Positions 39,116 to 45,145 of a stretch of 45,145 bases of DNA are shown here, in pieces (positions within the stretch are counted from its first letter, which is position 1; the number at the start of each line of letters is the position of its first letter). The translations under genes were made by a program, and so were the position numbers. The notes below the pieces were generated by a model. That model saw only the letters and a program-made list of their open reading frames with translations, had not been told where the DNA came from and did no database searches. Origin of the DNA: Oscillospiraceae bacterium (lineage in GTDB: Bacteria > Bacillota > Clostridia > Oscillospirales > Oscillospiraceae); assembly GCA_016296565.1 (NCBI GenBank), contig JAEDJB010000004.1, positions 1 to 45,145 on the forward strand. Direction: 5' to 3'.

Positions 39116-39310
39116 ATGGACGTAGATCTGATATTCAAAATTGCGGCGGTGGGGATTCTGGTGTCGGTCCTCAACCAGGTGCTCACCCGATCCGGCCGGG
39201 AGGAGCAGGCCACCATGACCACCCTGGCGGGGCTGATTGTGGTGCTCATGATGGTGGTCCAGAAGATCAGCGAGCTCTTCGAGCTGGTCAAGACCCTCTT
39301 CGGGCTGTGA
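39116..39310 (+). CDS. spoIIIAC: Stage III sporulation protein AC
   Basis: A 64-residue membrane protein with two helices (LIFKIAAVGILVSVLNQVL and TLAGLIVVLMMVVQKI) joined by RSGREEQAT. This is the classic SpoIIIAC shape, near the usual 64-68 residues. It shares fold features with SpoIIIAD and is part of the membrane base of the channel. The start is ATG at 39116 after GAAGGAGG. The stop lies six bases before spoIIIAD. Confidence 0.96.
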   Translation: MDVDLIFKIAAVGILVSVLNQVLTRSGREEQATMTTLAGLIVVLMMVVQKISELFELVKTLFGL

Positions 39311-39316
39311 TGGGCT

Positions 39317-39700
39317 ATGGATATGATGGCGCTGGCCGCGGTGGGGGTAACGGCTGCCCTCTGCGGCGTGGTGGTGCGGCAGAAAGCCCCGGAGCTGGCT
39401 GCCGTTTTGACTTTGGCCGCCTGTGTGCTGCTCCTGTGGAACACCCTGCCTCTGCTGGAGACCATCCGGGACGTGCTGATGGAACTGGCAGATCTTGCGG
39501 AGCTGTCCCCCACCATCCTCCGCCCCATGCTCCAGACGGTGGGGCTGGCGGTGGTGACCAAGCTGGCTTCCTCCCTGTGCCGGGACGCGGGGGAGGGGAG
39601 CATTGCCGCCTTTTTGGAAATCGCCGGAGGCGCGGCGGCGGTGCTGGTGGCTCTGCCCCTGTTAAAAATGGTGCTCCAGCTGGTGCTGGCTCTGCTCTAG
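39317..39700 (+). CDS. spoIIIAD: Stage III sporulation protein AD
   Basis: A 127-residue membrane protein with about four helices; the usual length is 125-135. MMALAAVGVTAALCGVVVRQKAPELA and the TVGLAVVTKLASSLCRDAGEGS segment are diagnostic. It is part of the SpoIIIA membrane complex. It starts six bases after the spoIIIAC stop, with the SD inside that stop region, so translation is probably coupled. It ends with TAG at 39700, just before the proposed GTG start of spoIIIAE. Confidence 0.95.
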   Translation: MDMMALAAVGVTAALCGVVVRQKAPELAAVLTLAACVLLLWNTLPLLETIRDVLMELADLAELSPTILRPMLQTVGLAVVTKLASSLCRDAGEGSIAAFLEIAGGAAAVLVALPLLKMVLQLVLALL

Positions 39701-39705
39701 TCCGG

Positions 39706-40803
39706 GTGCTGGCCCTGGTCCTTCTGGTGGCCCTTCTCCTGGCTCCCGGGGCTTGGGCCCTGGACCAGGAGGAGGTGCTGGAGAGCCAGCGGGAATCCCT
39801 GGGGCTGGAGGACCTGGAGCAGGCCGGGGAGGAATACACCGGCGAAGCGGACCTGGGCAAGGATCTGGATGTGTCGGGGATTTTCCACCACCTGGCCCAG
39901 CAGGTAAAGGATAAGCTGGTTCAGGTGGTGAAGGCCGCCGGGCGCAGCTGCGTGCTCCTGCTGGCGATTACGATGCTGTGCGGCCTGGCGGAGGGCCTGG
40001 GGGAGGGCAGCGGCGGCGATCCTTTGAAAATCGCCACCCTGGCGGCGGTGCTGGCCATCACCGCCATCGCTGTGGGGGACGTGCACTCCCTGCTGTCCCT
40101 GGGGGAGGACGCCATCTTTCAGATGCAGACTCTGGCGGATGTGCTGCTGCCGGCGGTGTCCATGGCCACGGCGGCCAGCGGCTCGCCCGCCGCCGCCGGA
40201 GTGAAGTATGCGGCCACCATCCTCTTTTCGGATTTTCTCATCCGCCTGGTGAGCAGGCTGCTCATCCCTTTGTGCTACGCCTTCGTGGCGGTGCAGGTGG
40301 CCTGGGCGGCCCTGGGAAACGACGGCCTCCGGCGGCTGGGTGGCCTGCTCAAGTGGCTCATCGCCACCATCCTGTCGGTGGTGCTGCTGATCTTCATCGG
40401 CTATCTGAACCTGACCGGGGTGATCTCCGGCAGCGCGGACGCCGCCACCATCAAGGCCGCCAAGTTCACCATGTCCAATCTGGTCCCCGTGGTGGGCGGG
40501 GTGATCTCCGACACGGCGGAAACCCTCCTGGCCGGGGCGGGGGTCCTGCGCAACGCCGCCGGCGTGTTTGGGATGCTGGCGGTGGTGGGCATCTGCCTGG
40601 TGCCCTTCCTCAACCTGGGGGTCCATTATTTAATGTATAAGTGCACCGCCGCCCTGGCGGCCACCGCCTCGGGAAACGGGCGGGTCACCGGCCTCATTGA
40701 GGCCATCGGCACGGCTTTTGGCCTTATCATGGCCATGACCGGCTCCTGCGGGGTGCTGCTCATTGTGGCCATGGTCTCCGCCGTCTCCACAGTGGCGGGG
40801 TAG
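39706..40803 (+). CDS. spoIIIAE: Stage III sporulation protein AE, probable GTG start
   Basis: Multi-pass membrane protein, the largest of the SpoIIIA integral subunits. From GTG 39706 it has 365 residues; family members are typically 380-400. The N-terminus would be a hydrophobic signal-like segment (LALVLLVALLLAPGAWALD), followed by an acidic stretch, then about seven helices. LADVLLPAVSMATAASGSP, FLNLTGVISGSADAATIKA-like segments and SNLVPVVGGVISDTAETLLAGA are conserved family sequences. No ATG or SD is available near the start. The GTG lies five bases after the spoIIIAD stop, which suggests coupled re-initiation. The frame is open back to 39307, but upstream codons translate to a non-family shadow of spoIIIAD. 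The start is the uncertain part. Confidence 0.9.
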   Translation: MLALVLLVALLLAPGAWALDQEEVLESQRESLGLEDLEQAGEEYTGEADLGKDLDVSGIFHHLAQQVKDKLVQVVKAAGRSCVLLLAITMLCGLAEGLGEGSGGDPLKIATLAAVLAITAIAVGDVHSLLSLGEDAIFQMQTLADVLLPAVSMATAASGSPAAAGVKYAATILFSDFLIRLVSRLLIPLCYAFVAVQVAWAALGNDGLRRLGGLLKWLIATILSVVLLIFIGYLNLTGVISGSADAATIKAAKFTMSNLVPVVGGVISDTAETLLAGAGVLRNAAGVFGMLAVVGICLVPFLNLGVHYLMYKCTAALAATASGNGRVTGLIEAIGTAFGLIMAMTGSCGVLLIVAMVSAVSTVAG

Positions 40804-40817
40804 GAAGGAGGGGGCGT

Positions 40818-41306
40818 ATGGAACTCATTCGGACCTGGATTTTAACCGTAACGGTTTCCGCCCTGGTGATCGCCGGGGCGGAAGCCCTGATGCCCCAGGG
40901 CTCGGTGAAGCGGGTGGGCAAGCTCACCGGCGGGCTGATTCTGGTGCTGGGAATTTTGCAGCCCCTGGTGACCATGGACTACGACCAGCTCTACGACCTG
41001 GTGAACACCCTGCCCGCCGGGTCCATCCGCCAGGAAACCCTGGACCAGGCCGCTCAGGAACCTATGAAAGGAATCATAGAGGAGGAATTGTCCGCATACA
41101 TTGTGGACAAAGGGGCCCAGCTGGGCCTGACCTGCACCGCCCGGGTGACCTGTGAAGCCGGGGAGGACGGGGTCCCCCTGCCCAAGTCGGTGACCATCAC
41201 CGGGGCCATGACCCCGGATCAGCGGGAGCAGCTGTGCCAGGTCATCACCCAGGACCTGGGCCTTGCCCGGGAGGATCAAATTTACATCAGTGAGGAGACG
41301 CCATGA
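40818..41306 (+). CDS. spoIIIAF: Stage III sporulation protein AF
   Basis: A 162-residue protein with two N-terminal transmembrane helices (LIRTWILTVTVSALVIAGAEALMP; KLTGGLILVLGILQPLV) and a soluble C-terminal domain of about 100 residues. That domain has a ring-building-like beta-alpha fold (LTCTARVTCEAGEDGVPLPKSVTITG), as in other SpoIIIAF. The start is ATG at 40818, with AGGAGGG upstream, 14 bp after spoIIIAE. Its stop overlaps the spoIIIAG start by four bases. Confidence 0.93.
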   Translation: MELIRTWILTVTVSALVIAGAEALMPQGSVKRVGKLTGGLILVLGILQPLVTMDYDQLYDLVNTLPAGSIRQETLDQAAQEPMKGIIEEELSAYIVDKGAQLGLTCTARVTCEAGEDGVPLPKSVTITGAMTPDQREQLCQVITQDLGLAREDQIYISEETP

Positions 41307-41821
41307 ACGGGAGAGAAACCCTGGCCCGCCTGGCCGGGAAAGTGAGGGAAACCACAAAAGCATACCGGCTGGTGTGGCTGGTGATTCTGGCGGGGCTGGT
41401 CCTGCTGGCGATTCCTTCCGGCAAGGAAGAGGAAGCCCAGGCGGAGGAAACCCCGGCGGCGGCCACCCAGTTTGACCTGGCGGCCATGGAGGACCGGCTG
41501 GCCCAGGCCCTGTCCCGGATTGACGGGGCGGGAGAGGTCACCGTGGTCCTCACCCTCCAGGACGGCCCCCGGCAGGTGCTGGCCCAGAACGTGGACCGGG
41601 ACGGGGAGGAGGGCCGGGAGCAGACCGAGACGGTGGTCCTCTCCCGGGGCAGCGGCAGCCAGGAGACGGTCAGCGTCCAGGAGCTCTACCCCAGCTATCA
41701 GGGGGCCCTTCTGGTCTGCCCCGGCGGGGACGACCCCACCGTGCGCTTGAAGCTCACCGAGGCCACGTCGGCGCTGACCGGCCTGGGAGCCGATAAAATT
41801 TCCATCAGTAAAGGAAAGTGA
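41303..41821 (+). CDS. spoIIIAG: Stage III sporulation protein AG
   Basis: A 172-residue bitopic membrane protein. One helix (about 25-42, RLVWLVILAGLVLLAIPSG) is followed by an acidic linker. The extracytoplasmic ring-forming domain has EDRLAQALSRIDGAGEVTVVLTLQ and YPSYQGALLVCPGGDDPTVRLKLTEATSALTGL, which are diagnostic. SpoIIIAG forms a large ring in the intermembrane space in Bacillus. Coupled to spoIIIAF by a 4-base overlap; spoIIIAH begins ten bases after its stop. Confidence 0.95.
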   Translation: MNGRETLARLAGKVRETTKAYRLVWLVILAGLVLLAIPSGKEEEAQAEETPAAATQFDLAAMEDRLAQALSRIDGAGEVTVVLTLQDGPRQVLAQNVDRDGEEGREQTETVVLSRGSGSQETVSVQELYPSYQGALLVCPGGDDPTVRLKLTEATSALTGLGADKISISKGK

Positions 41822-41831
41822 GGAAGAAGCT

Positions 41832-42416
41832 ATGAAACTCTGGAAACGCAATGCCATCGCGGCGGCCATCGTGCTCTTTGTCTGCGGGGCGGTCTATTTG
41901 AATTGGAGCTACTCCCAGGACGCGGAGGCGGGGAAAAACCTGGGGGAGGCTGCCCTGGTGGACAGCCAGAGCAGCTCCCTGCTGAACCGGCAGGACCCAG
42001 CCGAGGGAACCCAGGAGGACGGCGCCGCCCAGGAAGGGGAGGACAGCGCCGGTGAGACGTCGGGCAGCTACTTCTCCACCGCCCGGCTGAACCGCCAGCA
42101 GGCCCGGGACAACGCCCTGTCCCTGCTCCAGGAGGCGGCCAGCGATGAGAAGGCCGACCAGACCGCCATTGACGAGGCCAACACCGCCATCCAGACCATG
42201 GCCGACTACACCATGACCGAGGCCCAGATCGAAAACCTGGTCACCGCCAAGGGCTACGCCGACTGCGTGGCCTTCCTGGGGGAGGACAGCATCAGCGTGG
42301 TGGTTTCCTCCCTGGAAAACGGCATGACCGACACGGACGCTGCCCGGATCGGGGAGATCGTCATGGAGCAGACCGGCCTGAGCGCCGACCAGATCAAAAT
42401 TATCGAGGCCGAGTGA
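41832..42416 (+). CDS. spoIIIAH: Stage III sporulation protein AH
   Basis: A 194-residue mother-cell membrane protein whose C-terminal ring-building (YscJ/FliF-like) domain binds SpoIIQ from the forespore. The N-terminal helix AIAAAIVLFVCGAVYLNWSYS includes the family Y-x-N-W element. A long acidic Gln/Ser/Glu linker follows (about 30-80). The ring domain is ARDNALSLLQEAASDEKA ... MTEAQIENLVTAKGYADCVAFLGEDSISVVV ... TDADAARIGEIVMEQTGL-like sequence. It is the last gene of the operon, followed by a terminator. spoIIQ itself is not in the window. Confidence 0.96.
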   Translation: MKLWKRNAIAAAIVLFVCGAVYLNWSYSQDAEAGKNLGEAALVDSQSSSLLNRQDPAEGTQEDGAAQEGEDSAGETSGSYFSTARLNRQQARDNALSLLQEAASDEKADQTAIDEANTAIQTMADYTMTEAQIENLVTAKGYADCVAFLGEDSISVVVSSLENGMTDTDAARIGEIVMEQTGLSADQIKIIEAE

Positions 42417-42425
42417 GCCTTGCCC

Positions 42426-42465
42426 GCCCTTCTCCGCGGAATCTCGCCTGCGGGGGAGGGCTTTT
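42426..42465 (+). terminator. Terminator of the spoIIIA operon
   Basis: GCCCTTCTCCGC (42426-42437) pairs with GCGGGGGAGGGC (42450-42461) through several wobble pairs, followed by TTTTG. It lies nine bases after the spoIIIAH stop. Confidence 0.75.
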
Positions 42466-42525
42466 GCCTTTCTTTTTCCCCCGGGAAATGCTATAGTGGA
42501 GAAAAAGCGGAAAGGCGGCGGAAGC

Positions 42526-43947
42526 ATGGCACAGGAACAGAAGGCGTTTCCCCTGTCCCCTCCGGCGGCCCGGGCCCTGGAGATGCTCCGGGGGGCAGGG
42601 TATGAGGCGTGGATTGTGGGGGGCTGCGTCCGGGATTTTCTCCTGGGGCTTTCCCCCAAGGATTACGATATTACCACCTCCGCCCTGCCGGAGGAGACCA
42701 AGGCGGTCTTTCAGGGCCTGCCGGTGATCGAGACCGGCATCCGCCACGGAACCGTCACCGTGGTGCTGGAGGGGGAGCCCCTGGAGATCACCACCTACCG
42801 GGTGGACGGGGACTACTCCGACGCCCGTCACCCGGACCGGGTCACCTTTACCCGGTCCCTGAGAGAGGACGCTGCCCGCCGGGATTTCACCATGAACGCC
42901 ATGGCCTACAGCCCCGGAGAGGGTCTCCAGGACTTTTTTGGAGGGCAGGAAGATGTGCAACATGCACAAATCCGGGCGGTGGGAGATCCCATGATTCGCT
43001 TTCAGGAGGACGCCCTGCGGATTCTCCGGGGCCTGCGGTTTGCCTCGGTGCTGGGGTTCTCCCTGGAGGGGGAGACCGAAGAAGCCGCCCGGCGGCAGGC
43101 GGGACTGCTGAAAAAGATCTCTGCCGAGCGGGTCAGCGCCGAGCTGGGCAAGCTCCTGCTGGGCAAGGGGGCAGGTCATGTCTTGCAGACCTTCCCCGAT
43201 ATTTTGGGGCAGGTGATCCCGGAGCTTCTGCCTATGGTGGGGTTTGACCAGCGCAACCGGCATCACTGCTTTGACCTGCTGGCCCACACCGCCGCGGCGG
43301 TGGACGGGGTGCCACCTGTGCTCCCCCTGCGGCTGGCCGCTCTGCTCCACGACGTGGGAAAACCCCGGTGCTTCTCCCTGGGCGGCGATGGAGAGGGCCA
43401 TTTTTACGGGCACGCCAGGGAAAGCGCCGCCATGACCCGGGAAATCCTGACTCGCCTGCGCTTTCCCAAGACGGTTTGCCAGCGGGCGGAAACCTTAGTA
43501 CATTACCATGATTCTGTCATAGACGAGGACCCCCGCCTGGTCAAGCGGTGGCTGAACAAGCTGGGGGAGGAACCCTTTTTCCAGCTCATCGACCTTCAGC
43601 GGGGGGACACCGGGGCGCTGGCTCCGGCCTACCGGAACCGAAAGGCCCGGCTGGACAATGTGGAGGCCCTGGCCCGGGAGATCCTGGCCCAGTCCCCCTG
43701 CCTGACGGTGCGGGACCTGGCCCTCCGGGGACAGGACCTGATGGCCCTGGGGTTGCGGGGACCGGAAATCGGCCTGGCCCAGCGGAGGCTGCTGGATGGG
43801 GTGCTGGAGGGCCGCGTGGAGAATGAAAAACAGGCTCTTGTGCAATTTTTAGAATCATATCCTGCAAAAAAGGAGGAAGCTCTTCCGAAAAAAGGAAAGG
43901 AACCCGGCGGAAAAATGATGCCAGGTGATAATTTTGCCGAAAAATGA
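42526..43947 (+). CDS. cca: CCA tRNA nucleotidyltransferase with HD domain
   Basis: Adds or repairs the 3' CCA of tRNAs. The start is ATG at 42526 (MAQEQKAFPLSPPAAR), giving 473 residues. An in-frame GTG at 42496 overlaps a likely -10 box (TATAGT, 42492-42497), so it is not used. The class II nucleotidyltransferase signature is GGCVRDFLLGLSPKDYD (32-48), with metal-binding Asp46 and Asp48. RRDFTMNAMAY and EDALRILRGLRFASVLGF form the neck/nucleotide-selecting part. An HD phosphohydrolase-like domain has His275-Asp276 in LLHDVGKP. The C-terminal 30 residues are Lys-rich. The permease leader begins shortly after the stop. Confidence 0.95.
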   Translation: MAQEQKAFPLSPPAARALEMLRGAGYEAWIVGGCVRDFLLGLSPKDYDITTSALPEETKAVFQGLPVIETGIRHGTVTVVLEGEPLEITTYRVDGDYSDARHPDRVTFTRSLREDAARRDFTMNAMAYSPGEGLQDFFGGQEDVQHAQIRAVGDPMIRFQEDALRILRGLRFASVLGFSLEGETEEAARRQAGLLKKISAERVSAELGKLLLGKGAGHVLQTFPDILGQVIPELLPMVGFDQRNRHHCFDLLAHTAAAVDGVPPVLPLRLAALLHDVGKPRCFSLGGDGEGHFYGHARESAAMTREILTRLRFPKTVCQRAETLVHYHDSVIDEDPRLVKRWLNKLGEEPFFQLIDLQRGDTGALAPAYRNRKARLDNVEALAREILAQSPCLTVRDLALRGQDLMALGLRGPEIGLAQRRLLDGVLEGRVENEKQALVQFLESYPAKKEEALPKKGKEPGGKMMPGDNFAEK

Positions 43948-43956
43948 ATTTTTGTC

Positions 43957-43985
43957 TTTATTTTTTCTATACAGTGTGATATACT
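43957..43985 (+). promoter_or_regulatory. Extended -10 promoter of the APC permease transcript
   Basis: TATACT (43980-43985) preceded by TGA (TGn extended -10). The -35 is weak (TTTATT at 43957-43962, 17-bp spacer). The expected start near 43992 leaves about 295 nt before the permease ATG. Confidence 0.65.
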
Positions 43986-43991
43986 AATTCC

Positions 43992-44286
43992 ACTCGAATG
44001 GCCTGCAGCTTCGTCAAAAGGACGAAAAAGCAGGCGGGGAGTATGGCTCGCACAACAGAATAAAGGAGGGATGTGGTGACCCGGGAGGTGCGCAGGATCC
44101 TGGAATGAACGCAAGCAAACCTGAGTGGAGTTTCTTCCAATGAAGGAAGACATTAGAAGAGAGTTCACTTCGAAGAAACCACCTCCGGCGGCCGGATGAA
44201 TGAGCCACCCGCAGGCCGGAGACCCATGAAATTCTATTTGAAATCGAGATTCAAAGGATATTTCACACAAGAAACGAGGTAAAATT
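43992..44286 (+). promoter_or_regulatory. Long structured 5' leader of the APC permease (possible riboswitch)
   Basis: No gene is seen in this stretch. It holds a hairpin with GCCTGC / GCAGGC outer and TCGTC / GACGA inner arms (about 44001-44035). A 7-bp closing stem GGAGGTG (44084-44090) / CACCTCC (44180-44186) encloses about 89 nt with a TCTTCC / GGAAGA hairpin (44133-44138 / 44145-44150). A GC-rich CCGGC...GCCGG element follows to about 44220, then an A/T-rich stretch ending in GAGGT before the start codon. GAGGTGCG recalls the lysine riboswitch, but the rest does not fit. Class unknown. Confidence 0.5.
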
Positions 44287-45145
44287 ATGAGTAATCAGGG
44301 AGAGAAAAAAGGCGTAGGCGCCGTTGACTTTTTCTGCATTGGTTTCGGCGCTATCGTCGGGGTCGGCTGGGCCGTCTCCATCAACGGCTGGATGACCAGC
44401 TGCGGCGGTCCTGTTCCCGCCGGTATCGGTTACATCGTGGCTCTGGTCATGATGCTCCCCATCGCACTGTGCTACTGCGAACTGGTTCCTATGCTGCCCG
44501 TCGCCGGCGGCGGCATGGCCTTCGCCTATCGTGCCTTTAACGACAAGATCGCCGTTCTGTCCGGCTGGGCAGCCTTCGGCGCATTCGTGGCTATTATCCC
44601 CTGGGAAGCCATTCAGATCACTGACGTTCTGGGCTATCTGATCCCCGGCCTGAAGGCAGGCAACCCCCTGTATCAGGTTATGGGTTCCGACATTTATCTG
44701 ACCACTATCATCATCGGCACCATCTGCTCTCTGCTGCTGTTCGCTCTGAACATGCGCGGCCTGGCCGCTGCAGCATTCGTGCAGAAGATCCTGTGCTTCG
44801 TCCTGGTTGGCGCAGCCGTCATCGGCGCCGTTGCCTCTCTGGTGGGCGGCAACGCCAGCAACTGGCAGCCCATCTATGACGTGACCAACCCCGCCATCTA
44901 CGGCGACCCCGCAGAAGGCCTGAAGTCCGTTTCCCACAGCAGCATGATGGGCGGCATCTTCGCTATCCTGGCCTCCGCTCCCTTCTTCCTGGCTGGTTTC
45001 GAGACCATCCCCCAGGGCGTTGAGGAAGCCGGCGGCGAGGTGAGCTCCGTTGGTAAGACCGTCGTTCTGTCCGTTGCTCTGGCCTGCATTTTCTACGCTA
45101 TCCTGCTGTTCTGCTTCGGCTTTGCTTGGCCCTGGCAGGAGTTCG
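44287..45145 (+). CDS. APC-family amino acid/amine permease, N-terminal part (3' end outside window)
   Basis: 286 residues of a polytopic APC-superfamily transporter; a complete protein would be about 450-500. The first helix FFCIGFGAIVGVGWAVSINGW contains the unwound G-x-G-x-G substrate-binding segment (IVGVGW) of amino-acid permeases. Helix 3 has AGGGMAFAYRAFNDKIAVLSGW, and a later helix ILASAPFFLAGFETIPQGVEEAGG is the family's helix 6-7 signature. The last is shared with ethanolamine- and glutamate-type permeases of the EutP/FrlA-like group. The substrate cannot be set; lysine, an Amadori amino acid or another fermentable amino acid are candidates in a gut butyrate producer. The start is ATG at 44287, with GAGGT six bases upstream. 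Strong codon bias (GCT, GTT, CGT) suggests high expression. Confidence 0.9.
   Translation, partial: MSNQGEKKGVGAVDFFCIGFGAIVGVGWAVSINGWMTSCGGPVPAGIGYIVALVMMLPIALCYCELVPMLPVAGGGMAFAYRAFNDKIAVLSGWAAFGAFVAIIPWEAIQITDVLGYLIPGLKAGNPLYQVMGSDIYLTTIIIGTICSLLLFALNMRGLAAAAFVQKILCFVLVGAAVIGAVASLVGGNASNWQPIYDVTNPAIYGDPAEGLKSVSHSSMMGGIFAILASAPFFLAGFETIPQGVEEAGGEVSSVGKTVVLSVALACIFYAILLFCFGFAWPWQEF

Noticed and set aside
44084..44220. Lysine or cobalamin riboswitch before the APC permease
   Set aside because: GAGGTGCG and CCGGAGACC strings recall these classes, but the essential lysine core (GCCGAAG and loop motifs) and the B12 box are not found in the right order.
1..45145. CRISPR arrays, insertion sequences, tRNA or rRNA genes
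   Set aside because: No regularly spaced repeats, transposase motifs or tRNA cloverleaf/T-loop signatures were noticed on reading; a dedicated scan (tRNAscan-SE, ISfinder, CRISPR finder) was not possible.

Overview
The window is a GC-rich (about 60%), gene-dense chromosomal segment of an anaerobic, spore-forming Firmicute. Three things point this way. There is a complete spoIIIAA-AH operon. There are fermentation genes: acetate kinase, an etfB-etfA-acyl-CoA dehydrogenase cluster of the butyrate type, an iron alcohol dehydrogenase and formyl-tetrahydrofolate synthetase. Promoters are Firmicute-like, with strong SD sites and frequent TTG/GTG starts. A gut butyrate producer of the Oscillospiraceae (Flavonifractor / Intestinimonas / Lawsonibacter type) fits best; that is inference from gene content, not a database match.

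Layout. 1-4.2 kb: end of fhs, then tmcAL-GNAT on the minus strand and ackA on the plus strand. 4.2-9.1 kb: a CtpE-like P-type ATPase, an orphan radical SAM/SPASM enzyme and a DUF2461 protein. 9.2-14.7 kb, minus strand: an operon of divergent hexokinase-like protein, FMN/Fe-S flavoprotein and CapA-like protein; an Fe-alcohol dehydrogenase; a gene-free stretch with a candidate structured RNA; a DUF1292 protein. 14.9-20.4 kb: class A PBP, then an HTH-ACT protein, homoserine dehydrogenase and aspartate kinase (aspartate-family amino acids). 20.5-24.5 kb: etfB-etfA-bcd behind a long leader, then a YbaK-type tRNA deacylase. 24.6-30.1 kb: YkvI-like carrier, FAD oxidoreductase, glutaminyl-tRNA synthetase and an unknown membrane protein. 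30.1-37.5 kb: thiamine pyrophosphokinase, HAD phosphatase, an operon of AI-2E-family protein / small membrane protein / SLH-GH25 lysozyme, an NfeD-SPFH pair and an MBL hydrolase. 37.6-42.4 kb: spoIIIA operon with a sigma-E-like promoter. 42.5 kb to the end: CCA-adding enzyme, then a roughly 300-nt untranslated leader before an APC-family permease that runs off the window.

How the genes work together. ackA, etfBA-bcd and the Fe-ADH are energy-metabolism genes. AckA makes ATP from acetyl phosphate, Bcd-EtfAB reduces crotonyl-CoA (and in this family often bifurcates electrons to ferredoxin), and the ADH disposes of reducing power. etfBA-bcd, ackA and the permease favour GCT, CGT and GTT codons much more than their neighbours, a sign of high expression. 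The thiolase, crotonase and 3-hydroxybutyryl-CoA dehydrogenase genes are not beside bcd.

I see no classical mobile element, CRISPR array, rRNA or tRNA. The most unusual signals are non-coding: a nested-stem RNA candidate at 14148-14305 and long leaders before etfB and the APC permease. Next come the degenerate hexokinase-like protein and a homoserine dehydrogenase with a shortened regulatory domain downstream of a free-standing ACT protein. All functional calls rest on reading motifs by eye.
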